From the NCBI GenBank assembly GCA_017457545.1, contig JAFTHF010000154.1, forward strand, positions 1-8,527: a stretch of DNA of 8,527 bases. Reading direction: 5' to 3'. Shown one piece after another: positions 1-7,428 of this stretch (position 1 is the stretch's first letter; each line of letters begins with the position of its first letter). The position numbers and the translations under genes are program-made. The DNA is from Clostridia bacterium (lineage in GTDB: Bacteria; Bacillota_A; Clostridia; Oscillospirales; CAG-272). The notes beneath the pieces are model-generated. The model was not told the DNA's origin, did not search any database, and was given only the letters and a program-made list of their open reading frames with translations.

Positions 1-916
1 CAATGGGACGGGAATCACGGGCGTACTTCTCGTTCATAATATTCATCTTGCCGTGCCATGTAAAGAGATTACCGTGACGGGCATTACGGCTGGGCATTAC
101 ACAGTCAAAGAAGTCAACTCCTCTGTGGACAGCCTCAAGGATATTACAGGGTGTACCAACGCCCATTAAGTATCTTGGCTTATCCTTGGGCATATAAGGC
201 TCAACCACGTCAATAATTCTGTACATTTCCTCGGTTTCCTCACCTACTGCAAGTCCACCGATAGCATATCCGTCAAGATCAAGCTCTGCAATCTCTTGCA
301 TATGCTTTATACGTAAATCCTCAAAGGTGCTACCCTGATTTATGCCGAAAAGCATCTGATGCTGGTTTATTGTTTCGGGAAGGGAGTTTAATCTTTCCAT
401 TTCCTTTTTACATCTTACAAGCCATCTTACAGTTCTGTCACAGGACTGCTTTGTATATTCATATGTGGCAGGGTTTTCAATACATTCGTCAAATGCCATT
501 GCGATGGTGGAAGCAAGATTTGACTGAATCTGCATACTTTCCTCAGGACCCATAAAAATACGCTTACCGTCTATATGAGATGCGAACTTAACGCCCTCCT
601 CAGTAATCTTACGAAGCTGAGCCAGGGAAAATACCTGAAATCCGCCACTGTCTGTAAGAACAGGTCTGTCCCAGTTGAAGAACTTATGAATACCGCCAAG
701 GTCGTGAATAAGCTTGTCCCCTGGGCGAAGGTGAAGATGATAGGTATTTGACAGCTCAACCTGACAGTTAAGCTCCTTTAAATCTATTGTGGACACTCCA
801 CCCTTAAGAGCAGCGCAGGTGCCAACATTCATAAAGACAGGTGTTTCTATTGTGCCGTGTACAGTTTCCATTGTGCAACGGCGCGCACGTCCGTCGGTCT
901 TTAATACTTTGAACAT
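1..916 (-). CDS. tgt: Queuine/preQ1 tRNA-guanine transglycosylase, 3' end cut off by the window edge
   Basis: Tgt exchanges guanine at wobble position 34 of GUN-anticodon tRNAs (Tyr, His, Asn, Asp) for a queuosine precursor. The frame is open to the window edge, giving 305 codons of a family usually about 370-380 long. It begins MFKVLKTDGRARR. The conserved DSGGFQVFSL segment carries the catalytic D89, followed by FDECIENP, FGINQGS, the base-pocket loop GGLAVGE, and FFDCVMPSRNAR with the nucleophile-type D271. The four-ligand zinc site (CxCxxC...H) should lie just past the edge and cannot be checked. The Val in GGLAVGE matches bacterial preQ1-type enzymes, whereas eukaryotic queuine enzymes have Gly there; some bacteria salvage queuine, so the substrate is not certain. 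The ATG overlaps the mutL stop by one base and has AAAGGA 7 nt upstream, which suggests translational coupling. Identity is secure. Confidence 0.96.
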   Translation of the reverse strand, partial: MFKVLKTDGRARRCTMETVHGTIETPVFMNVGTCAALKGGVSTIDLKELNCQVELSNTYHLHLRPGDKLIHDLGGIHKFFNWDRPVLTDSGGFQVFSLAQLRKITEEGVKFASHIDGKRIFMGPEESMQIQSNLASTIAMAFDECIENPATYEYTKQSCDRTVRWLVRCKKEMERLNSLPETINQHQMLFGINQGSTFEDLRIKHMQEIAELDLDGYAIGGLAVGEETEEMYRIIDVVEPYMPKDKPRYLMGVGTPCNILEAVHRGVDFFDCVMPSRNARHGNLFTWHGKMNIMNEKYARDSRPI

Positions 917-2856
917 TATTTTATCCTTTCAAACTGTTTTTCAAGAAAATGCTTTGTAATTTCAAAGGCAACAGGTCTGCCGTGAGGGCAGTATTTTATA
1001 TTGCTAAGGGTGAGCACTCTGTCGCAAATCCATTTGATATGTCCGCTGTCATATACTCTACCTGCCTTGATTGCTGCCTTGCAGGACGCCTGATATAGCG
1101 CACGCTCAAAAAACTCATTTTTAGCTGTGGCAGCATCGCCCTCGCCTTTTACAAGCCTTGTAGCAAAGGTGACAAACATATCTCCTGCTACACCCTGCTC
1201 AATTCCTGTGGGAATTTCGTAAATTGAAACACGTCCTCCGCTTATTTCAAAGCCGAAGCCTGTTTTTCTTATATCTGCCTCCCATTCGGTAACGGCACCG
1301 ATTTCATCACTTGTAAGATATACCTCAATAGGCATCATAAGCATTTGTGATGAGGGAGATGCCTCCTCTGTAAGCTTCTTTAAATCCTCAAATATAATTC
1401 TTTCGTGGGCTGCGTGCTTATCTATCATATACATAGTTTCGCCAAGCTCCACTATTACATATGAGTTAAACACCTCGCCAACAAGCTTATAATCGGGTAC
1501 TGTAACCTTTGCTTCGTCCTTTTTCTCAACGAATGCAGGAACGCTTACAATATTTTCCTTAGGGGATATATTTTCTGTTTTCGGTGTAAAATCGGGGGCT
1601 TTTACATCGTTTTTGCTTATTTTTTCCATTACGGTGTCAAAAATTGATGACACCTGTGGCTTTTCTGTTATCCTGCTACCAGTCTCTCTTTTATCCTCAT
1701 ACTTAAGAGTATAATCGCTACGGAGAGTGCCGATATTGCTGTTAGAGTCAAATACCATTCTCTGTGCCCGAGGGGCTTCTCTGTCGGTTACGGGGAATGG
1801 AGTATTTATATATTCCTGTGCCTTTTTTGACACAGGGTCTGTCTCTTTGAAAAGCTCAGGACGGACTATCTCATTTGTAAGGGCAGTTTTTACTGCATAG
1901 TACACAGCCTCAAAAATAAGCTTTTCATTAGAGAATTTAACCTCAAGCTTAGAGGGGTGTACGTTTACATCAACCTGTGTGGGGTCAATCACTATATTAA
2001 GCACACAGAATGGGAACTTATCCGACGGGATAAATGACACATACGCCTGCTCAATCGCTGCAGATGCTGTCTTGCTTTTTACAAATCTGGAGTTAATATA
2101 GAAATTTTCAAAGTTTCTGTTGGACCTTACAAGCTCAGGGGTGGAAATAAAGCCCTCTACCCTGATTCCGTTGTCCTCTCTTTCAACCTTGACTGTCTTC
2201 TTTGCTATATCTCTGCCAAGCATAGCATAGATTGTGTTAAGAAGATTGCCGTCTCCCGATGTCATATACTTGATTTCTCCGTCAACTATGTAACGGAATG
2301 AAATATCGGGCTTTGACATTGCCACCTTTTCTATTACGGCTGTAATAGCTGAGGTTTCTGTCATATCCTTCTTTAAAAACTTCTTTCGTGCAGGTACGTT
2401 GTAGAAAAGGTCCTCTACAATTACGGTTGTACCCTTTGCACAGCCTGTTGCCATATGGTTGACAATTTCACCACCGTGGCACTCAAGAAGTCCACCCATT
2501 TCCCTATCGGGCTGACGGGACATTATTCTTATTTTAGATACAGAGGCAATAGCTGCAAGGGCTTCGCCACGGAAGCCAAGAGTCATAATAGCCTCAAGAT
2601 CTGTCTGATCCTTGATTTTACTTGTTGCGTGACGGAGAATGGCTACGGGCAAATCCTCATATTCAATGCCACAGCCATCGTCAGCTACTCTTATAAAGGC
2701 GCTGCCACCCTTTTTCACCTCAACTGTAATGCTTTTAGCACCGGAGTCAATAGCGTTTTCAAGTAGCTCCTTAACAACGGATGAGGGACGGTCTACTACC
2801 TCGCCTGCCGCTATTAAATTGGCAACGTCAAATCCAAGCACATTAATTCTTCCCAT
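916..2856 (-). CDS. mutL: DNA mismatch repair protein MutL (endonuclease type)
   Basis: MutL couples mismatch recognition by MutS to strand incision and removal. This 646-residue protein has the full architecture. The N-terminal GHKL ATPase shows E30/N34 in KELLENAID, DDGCGI at 59-64, GFRGEAL at 94-100 and GTT at 142-144. A transducer domain ends near residue 330, followed by a poorly conserved linker (about 335-455) and a C-terminal dimerisation/endonuclease domain. That domain has D479-K-H-A-A-H-E485-x4-E490 (family motif DQHAx2Ex4E, here Lys for Gln), SCKAAIKA at 591-598 and CPHGRP at 623-628, which together form the metal site. QMLMMP at 504-509 fits a beta-clamp binding motif like QEMIVP of Bacillus MutL. 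Nicking activity is therefore expected, as in bacteria without MutH. The start is supported by AGAGGTGG about 8 nt upstream. The gene begins 15 bp after mutS. Confidence 0.98.
   Translation of the reverse strand: MGRINVLGFDVANLIAAGEVVDRPSSVVKELLENAIDSGAKSITVEVKKGGSAFIRVADDGCGIEYEDLPVAILRHATSKIKDQTDLEAIMTLGFRGEALAAIASVSKIRIMSRQPDREMGGLLECHGGEIVNHMATGCAKGTTVIVEDLFYNVPARKKFLKKDMTETSAITAVIEKVAMSKPDISFRYIVDGEIKYMTSGDGNLLNTIYAMLGRDIAKKTVKVEREDNGIRVEGFISTPELVRSNRNFENFYINSRFVKSKTASAAIEQAYVSFIPSDKFPFCVLNIVIDPTQVDVNVHPSKLEVKFSNEKLIFEAVYYAVKTALTNEIVRPELFKETDPVSKKAQEYINTPFPVTDREAPRAQRMVFDSNSNIGTLRSDYTLKYEDKRETGSRITEKPQVSSIFDTVMEKISKNDVKAPDFTPKTENISPKENIVSVPAFVEKKDEAKVTVPDYKLVGEVFNSYVIVELGETMYMIDKHAAHERIIFEDLKKLTEEASPSSQMLMMPIEVYLTSDEIGAVTEWEADIRKTGFGFEISGGRVSIYEIPTGIEQGVAGDMFVTFATRLVKGEGDAATAKNEFFERALYQASCKAAIKAGRVYDSGHIKWICDRVLTLSNIKYCPHGRPVAFEITKHFLEKQFERIK
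924..929 (-). promoter_or_regulatory. Ribosome binding site for tgt, inside the mutL 3' end
   Basis: AAAGGA on the minus strand lies within the last codons of mutL and 7 nt before the tgt ATG. It fixes the tgt start at position 916 and places the signal in translated mutL sequence, so ribosomes ending mutL at TAATG can restart on tgt. Confidence 0.7.
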
Positions 2857-2871
2857 CCGTTCACCACCTCT

Positions 2872-5454
2872 TTAGAATAATTTTTTAAGCTCAAAAATGA
2901 AGTTCATCGCTTCAATGGGGGTTAAGGTGTTAATATCCACCTTCTTAATTCTTTCCGCAGCCTCATATACGCTTACATCCTCTATGGACATTTCCATAGG
3001 AATACTTTCCTGCACCTTAGCCCTTGTGGATTTAGGCGCACCTATGGCACCCTCTACCATATCGGCAAGAATAGCACGGGCACGCTTAACAACCTCATTT
3101 GGCACGCCTGCCAGCTTTGATACCTCGATACCGTAGCTGTCATCAGTAGGGCCCTTTACTATTTTACGAAGGAAGATAATATCCTCTCCACGCTTTTTGG
3201 CTGCTATATTATAGTTTACAACTCCACTGATTTCGTCCTCAAGAGAGGTAAGCTCATGATAGTGAGTTGCAAACATGGTCTTGGCGCCTATCTTCTTGCC
3301 TGCGGTATATTCTGCAATAGCCTTAGCCATGCTCATACCGTCAAAGGTACTGGTGCCTCTGCCTATTTCATCGTAAATTATAAAGCTACGCTTTGTAGCG
3401 TTATCAAGAATATAGGCAACCTCTGTCATTTCAAGCATAAATGTAGATTGACCCGATGCCAAATCGTCAGATGCGCCTACACGGGTAAACAGCTTATCCA
3501 CAACACCGATTCTCGCCTCCTTGGCGGGAACAAAGGAGCCGATCTGCGCCATAAGAACGATAAGCGCACTCTGACGCATATATGTGGATTTACCTGCCAT
3601 GTTGGGTCCTGTAATAAGAGCAAGCTTGTCTGTTGTTGTATTAAGGAATGTATCATTAGGCACAAAGTAGCTATCCTTAACAAACTGCTCCACAACAGGA
3701 TGACGTCCGTCCTTGATGTCGATAACATCGCTGTAATCAACCTCGGGGCAAACGTAATTATTTTTCATCGCTACCTCTGCAAGTGAGATGTAAACATCAA
3801 GCTTGGCAAGAAGGTTAGCACTCTTCTGAATTCTTTTAAGGTTTTTAGCAAGCTCATCACGGAGTGCAATAAAAATATCGTATTCAAGGGCACATACCTT
3901 GTCGGTAGCACCTAGAACCGTCGCCTCCATGCTCTTTAATTCCTCTGTGATATATCTTTCACAGTTGGAAAGAGTCTGCTTTCTTATGTATGTTTCGGGT
4001 ACCTGGGATATTAAGGACTTGGTTACCTCAATATAATATCCAAATACTCTGTTATAGCCTATTTTAAGGGTTTTAATGCCTGTCTTTTCTCTTTCGCTTT
4101 CCTCAATCTTGGATATCCAGCCCTTACCGTCACTCATTACGGTACGAAGATAATCAACATCGGGGCTTACTCCATCCTTGATAAAGCCACCCTCACGTAT
4201 GGAGAATGGGGGATTTTCCACAAGGGTATTATCAATTGCCTCATAAATATCCTCAAGAGTGTCAATCTCATTTCTTATTGCAGAAAGCTCCGGAGTATTT
4301 ACGGTGAAAAGAAGGCTTCTGATATCGGGAATTACGCCTATCGTAGTGGAAATTGCACGTAAATCCTTACCGTTTGCCGTGCCGTACACTACCTTGGTCA
4401 TAAGTCTTTCAAGGTCTAAAACGTTAGAAAGAAGATGGGAAATTTCCTCACGCAAAACAAAGTTATTAACAAGCTCTGAAACTGCGCCCTGACGTGCATT
4501 AATCTTTTTAACGTCAATAAGGGGATGCTCCACAAAGCTACGGAGCATACGTGCGCCCATGGCGGTTTTTGTTTTATCAAGAACCCAGAAAAGACTACCT
4601 CTCTTTTCCTTGTTTCTCATGGTTTCGCACAGCTCAAGATTACGGCGGGTGTTAAGGTCCATTTCAAGATACTGACCCTCTCCGTAAACATTGAGATTGT
4701 TTATGTAGGATATATCTGTTCTCTGTGTGGAACGGATATAGTCAAGAATTGCGCCCATAGCGCAAATCATAGGCTCGTCATTACCGTATTTTACGGTAAA
4801 TTCGCTGCCAAAATGGTTGCCTACCTCATTGCTTGCCTTGGGATAATCAAAGAGATTATCAAGCGCAAACTCGCAAAGAGCATTAAGCCTTGTTTTTGCA
4901 AAATCGTAAAGATAGGACACGCTGTCCATAGGAAGATTTACAATTATCTCCTTTGGAGAATATGTGCCAAGCTCGTTTAAAATCTTGCTCTTTTCGTTAT
5001 CAATGGATGTAGCGCTTATTTCACCTGTGGATACGTCTGCAAAGCAAATACCCACACGTGTGCTGTCATAAGCTATGGCGCAAAGGTAGTTATTTCTGTT
5101 TTCGTTAAGAAGATTGCTTTCAACAACTGTACCGGGGGTAATTTCTCTTACCACCTCACGCTTAACAAGTCCCTTAGCGGTAGATGGGTCCTCCATCTGC
5201 TCACAGATAGCTACCTTATAGCCCTTGGATATAAGCTTACCGATATAAACCTCGGCGCTGTGATAGGGAACGCCACACATAGGTGCGCGCTCCGGCTCAC
5301 CACAGTCTCTGCCTGTTAAGGTAAGCTCCAGCTCTCTTGATGCCTTGATGGCATCATCAAAGAACCTTTCGTAACAGTCACCAAGACGATAAAACAGTAT
5401 AAAATCCTTATACTGATTTTTTATATCAAGGTATTGTTGCATCATGGATGTCAT
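2872..5454 (-). CDS. mutS: DNA mismatch repair protein MutS, with a Phe-to-Cys change in the mismatch-binding motif
   Basis: MutS scans DNA as a dimer, binds mispairs and, on ATP binding, becomes a sliding clamp that recruits MutL. The 860-residue length is normal for MutS1. Domain I (1 to about 115) is recognisable, with CGVPYHS and VAICEQMEDP, but its mismatch motif reads GDCYE (25-29), with Cys27 where the stacking Phe belongs and Arg30 after the Glu. Connector, lever and clamp domains follow. The ATPase has Walker A GPNMAGKST (616-624), SGQSTFM (668-674), Walker B IIYDEIGRGTS (692-702) and THYHEL (730-735), all intact. The C-terminal end resembles the usual TPIEAMNFIFELKKL helix. A canonical beta-clamp motif near 815-825 is not clear (EMSIE or QESIP). 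MTSMMQQ offers three Met; the first fits AGAGGAA about 10 nt upstream. The domains I-V layout argues against MutS2. Confidence 0.98.
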   Translation of the reverse strand: MTSMMQQYLDIKNQYKDFILFYRLGDCYERFFDDAIKASRELELTLTGRDCGEPERAPMCGVPYHSAEVYIGKLISKGYKVAICEQMEDPSTAKGLVKREVVREITPGTVVESNLLNENRNNYLCAIAYDSTRVGICFADVSTGEISATSIDNEKSKILNELGTYSPKEIIVNLPMDSVSYLYDFAKTRLNALCEFALDNLFDYPKASNEVGNHFGSEFTVKYGNDEPMICAMGAILDYIRSTQRTDISYINNLNVYGEGQYLEMDLNTRRNLELCETMRNKEKRGSLFWVLDKTKTAMGARMLRSFVEHPLIDVKKINARQGAVSELVNNFVLREEISHLLSNVLDLERLMTKVVYGTANGKDLRAISTTIGVIPDIRSLLFTVNTPELSAIRNEIDTLEDIYEAIDNTLVENPPFSIREGGFIKDGVSPDVDYLRTVMSDGKGWISKIEESEREKTGIKTLKIGYNRVFGYYIEVTKSLISQVPETYIRKQTLSNCERYITEELKSMEATVLGATDKVCALEYDIFIALRDELAKNLKRIQKSANLLAKLDVYISLAEVAMKNNYVCPEVDYSDVIDIKDGRHPVVEQFVKDSYFVPNDTFLNTTTDKLALITGPNMAGKSTYMRQSALIVLMAQIGSFVPAKEARIGVVDKLFTRVGASDDLASGQSTFMLEMTEVAYILDNATKRSFIIYDEIGRGTSTFDGMSMAKAIAEYTAGKKIGAKTMFATHYHELTSLEDEISGVVNYNIAAKKRGEDIIFLRKIVKGPTDDSYGIEVSKLAGVPNEVVKRARAILADMVEGAIGAPKSTRAKVQESIPMEMSIEDVSVYEAAERIKKVDINTLTPIEAMNFIFELKKLF

Positions 5455-5481
5455 ACTGTTTTATTCCTCTTTCTTAGTTAA

Positions 5482-5877
5482 TTAGTGATTGTGTGAGCAG
5501 CCGCCACCACAGGTTGAACAGTCGTGTGTGCATGAGGGACGAACACCTGTAATCTGGAATTCGATTTCCTCATTAACCTCCTGCATAAGAGCGTTAACCT
5601 CTTCCTGAGCCTTGTTAAGGTTTACAAATACCTCGCTACCTGTAACCTCAGCTACGATTGCCTGAAGTCTGCCCTCGATTGCAGAGATAACTGCTGTATC
5701 TGTTGCATCAAGCTTATATGCCTCTGCAAGTGCAGTCTGCTGAGCCTGATACTCCATCATAAGTGACTGAATCTTTTCGCCCTTTTCGTAAGCCTCTCTG
5801 GCTACATTCATGTTTGCAATTCTTTCATCAGCCTTAATAGCCTGACCAAGCTTTGCAGCAAGTTCCATAATTTCCAT
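5482..5877 (-). CDS. YlbF/YmcA family protein (RicA-like) with a Cys/His-rich C-terminal tail
   Basis: This 131-residue protein is mostly helical, with an Ala/Glu/Gln-rich body (about 1-105) typical of the YlbF/YmcA family. In Bacillus, YmcA (RicA), YlbF (RicF) and YaaT (RicT) form the Y-complex, which binds iron-sulphur clusters, directs RNase Y processing and promotes sporulation, competence and biofilm formation. Its place between miaB and mutS matches B. subtilis ymcA, so a RicA-like role is likely but inferred. The tail has C116-x3-C120-x2-C123-x3-C127 with H118, H129 and H131, which looks like a metal or Fe-S ligand set. No signal peptide or membrane segment is seen, so it is probably cytoplasmic. 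AGGAG lies 8 nt before the ATG. The gene is 19 bp after miaB and 27 bp before mutS. Family assignment is good; exact orthology and metal content are open. Confidence 0.88.
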   Translation of the reverse strand: MEIMELAAKLGQAIKADERIANMNVAREAYEKGEKIQSLMMEYQAQQTALAEAYKLDATDTAVISAIEGRLQAIVAEVTGSEVFVNLNKAQEEVNALMQEVNEEIEFQITGVRPSCTHDCSTCGGGCSHNH

Positions 5878-5896
5878 TTTTCTATCTCCTAAATAA

Positions 5897-7303
5897 TTAT
5901 TTTTCTATTTCACCGTACATAGCAAAGGTGTCTGCACGGGTGATTTTAACATTTACAAACTGTCCTGTATAGTCCGTATCGCTTTCAAAATGGACTATTC
6001 TGTTGTTTTCTGTACGGGACATATACACATTTTCATTATTTTTGCTCTTTCCGTCCACCAATGCCTTAAAGGTCTTGCCGACAGCGCTTTCATTGAAGTT
6101 TTTTGAAATGCTGTTCTGTAGATCAACAAGACGGTTAAAGCGCTCCTTTTGTATTTCCTCAGGAATCTGATTTTCCATTACGGCAGCAGGAGTGCCCTTT
6201 CTCGGTGAATAGATAAATGTGTAGATTGAATCGTACTCCACAGCCTTGACTACGTCAAGAGTCTTTTGGAAATCCTCCTCGGTTTCTCCGGGGAAGCCAA
6301 CGATAATATCGGTGGTAAGGGTAATACCCGGGTTCTTTTCCTTAAGCTCCTTAACTACGCTTAAATATCTGTCAAGGGTGTAGTGTCTGTTCATTTTTTT
6401 AAGAATTTCATCTGAGCCTGACTGTAAGGGAAGATGGAAGCAATTTGCACAGTATTTACTGCTTGCGATTGCATCTATCATTTCACTTGAGGCATCCTTT
6501 GGATGGCTTGTCATAAAGTGAAGCCAGAAGTCACCATCAAGCTTGGAAATCTCATTAATAAGGTCTGCAATGGTGGGCTTGCCCTCTAAATCCTTGCCGT
6601 AGGAATTTACATTCTGACCAAGAAGGGTAATATCCTTATAGCCCTTTGAAACAAGCTCCCTTACCTCGGAAATAATATCCTTTGGCAGTCTGCTGCGCTC
6701 TCTTCCACGAACATAGGGTACTATACAGTATGTACAGAAATTATTACATCCGTACATAATGCTTACCCACGCCTTATAGCCACTTTTACGAAGAACAGGA
6801 ATCTCCTCGCTGATAAGCATCCTTTCGGGGTCGGGGGTGAATTTACGCTTACCCTTTGTAAGAGAATTATACACAAATTCGGGCAAACGGTGCATTGAGC
6901 CTGTGCCAAAGGCGAAATCCACGTATGCAAAGGTGCGCACCTGCTCCATTCTGTGCTTTTGCGCCATCATACAGCCACAAACAGCGATTATCATATCGGG
7001 ATTTTTTATTTTGTTGTGCTTATATCTGCCGATAAAGGAGAGGGCTCTGCGCTCGGCATGCTCTCTTATCGCGCAGGTATTTATGATAATAAGGTCTGCC
7101 TCATTATCATTTTCTGTTATCTCATAGCCAAGGCTTTTTAAAACACCGGAAATTCTTTCGCTGTCTGCCTCATTCTGCTGACAGCCAAGAGTGATAACGT
7201 GAGCCTTAAAGCCCTTGCCATCTATAAGTCTGCGTGTGCTTGACGCATATTCCTGCTGCTTAAGAAGCTCCTCAGCTCCTACAAAATTACTAAATTCTGA
7301 CAT
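5897..7303 (-). CDS. miaB: tRNA-2-methylthio-N6-dimethylallyladenosine synthase MiaB
   Basis: MiaB is a radical-SAM methylthiotransferase that adds a methylthio group at C2 of i6A37 in tRNAs reading UNN codons, using two 4Fe-4S clusters. The 468-residue protein has an N-terminal extension of about 33 residues, then the UPF0004 domain with cluster ligands C41 (GCQQNEADSE), C77 (INTCAIREHA) and C111 (VCGCMMAQ). The radical-SAM site is C186-x3-C190-x2-C193 (YGCNNFCTYC), followed by VPYVRGRERSR, LLGQNVNSYG, HLPLQSGSD and DIIVGFPGET. A TRAM domain fills about 405-468. Family members MtaB and RimO differ in these motifs, and synteny with ymcB/ymcA/mutS supports MiaB. It is the first gene of the operon; AAGGA lies 6 nt before the ATG, and the mapped promoter lies about 30 nt upstream. 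The partner enzyme MiaA is not in the window. Confidence 0.97.
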   Translation of the reverse strand: MSEFSNFVGAEELLKQQEYASSTRRLIDGKGFKAHVITLGCQQNEADSERISGVLKSLGYEITENDNEADLIIINTCAIREHAERRALSFIGRYKHNKIKNPDMIIAVCGCMMAQKHRMEQVRTFAYVDFAFGTGSMHRLPEFVYNSLTKGKRKFTPDPERMLISEEIPVLRKSGYKAWVSIMYGCNNFCTYCIVPYVRGRERSRLPKDIISEVRELVSKGYKDITLLGQNVNSYGKDLEGKPTIADLINEISKLDGDFWLHFMTSHPKDASSEMIDAIASSKYCANCFHLPLQSGSDEILKKMNRHYTLDRYLSVVKELKEKNPGITLTTDIIVGFPGETEEDFQKTLDVVKAVEYDSIYTFIYSPRKGTPAAVMENQIPEEIQKERFNRLVDLQNSISKNFNESAVGKTFKALVDGKSKNNENVYMSRTENNRIVHFESDTDYTGQFVNVKITRADTFAMYGEIEK

Positions 7304-7309
7304 TTTTAT

Positions 7310-7314
7310 TCCTT
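7310..7314 (-). promoter_or_regulatory. Ribosome binding site for miaB
   Basis: AAGGA on the minus strand is 6 nt before the miaB ATG at 7303. It supports this start and hence the roughly 33-residue N-terminal extension ahead of the first conserved MiaB block. Confidence 0.7.
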
Positions 7315-7332
7315 ACAAAAACAATTTATATC

Positions 7333-7361
7333 ATTTTACCACAAAGGGTGAAAATATTCAA
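7333..7361 (-). promoter_or_regulatory. Predicted sigma-A type promoter of the miaB-ylbF-mutS-mutL-tgt operon
   Basis: On the minus strand, TTGAAT (7356-7361) is followed after exactly 17 bp by TAAAAT (7333-7338), preceded by TGG (7339-7341), an extended -10 form. Consensus is TTGACA-17-TATAAT. Transcription would begin near 7325-7327, giving a leader of only about 22-25 nt that holds the miaB ribosome binding site. It lies just after the ABC-F terminator, in the only sizeable intergenic gap. No operator or riboswitch can be recognised in so short a leader. Confidence 0.75.
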
Positions 7362-7396
7362 GTATTTTATAATATAATTTTTAAAATAAGGTGCGT

Positions 7397-7428
7397 AAAA
7401 ATAAAAGAGGCTATGCGCCTCTCTTATT
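7397..7428 (-). terminator. Rho-independent terminator of the ABC-F gene
   Basis: A near-perfect inverted repeat pairs 7417-7428 with 7400-7411 around a 5-nt loop. On the minus strand the stem is AATAAGAGAGGC / GCCTCTTTTATT, 12 bp with one G-U pair, followed by more T residues. The ascending arm covers the TAA stop of the ABC-F gene. Read from the plus strand the G-U pair becomes an A-C mismatch, so the structure is better suited to stopping minus-strand transcripts. It separates the ABC-F gene from the miaB operon. Confidence 0.85.

Noticed and set aside
370..759. Short open frames at 370-555 (plus) and 571-759 (minus) in the region left of mutL
   Set aside because: The region is fully covered by the minus-strand tgt frame, which runs to the window edge and contains the expected catalytic motifs.
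3256..3786. A 176-residue plus-strand open frame opposite mutS, and similar ones at 4525-4980, 2455-2766, 4259-4492 and 6837-7127
   Set aside because: They lie antisense to well-identified conserved genes, show no recognisable domain, and have low-complexity or Cys/His-skewed composition expected from reading a coding strand backwards.
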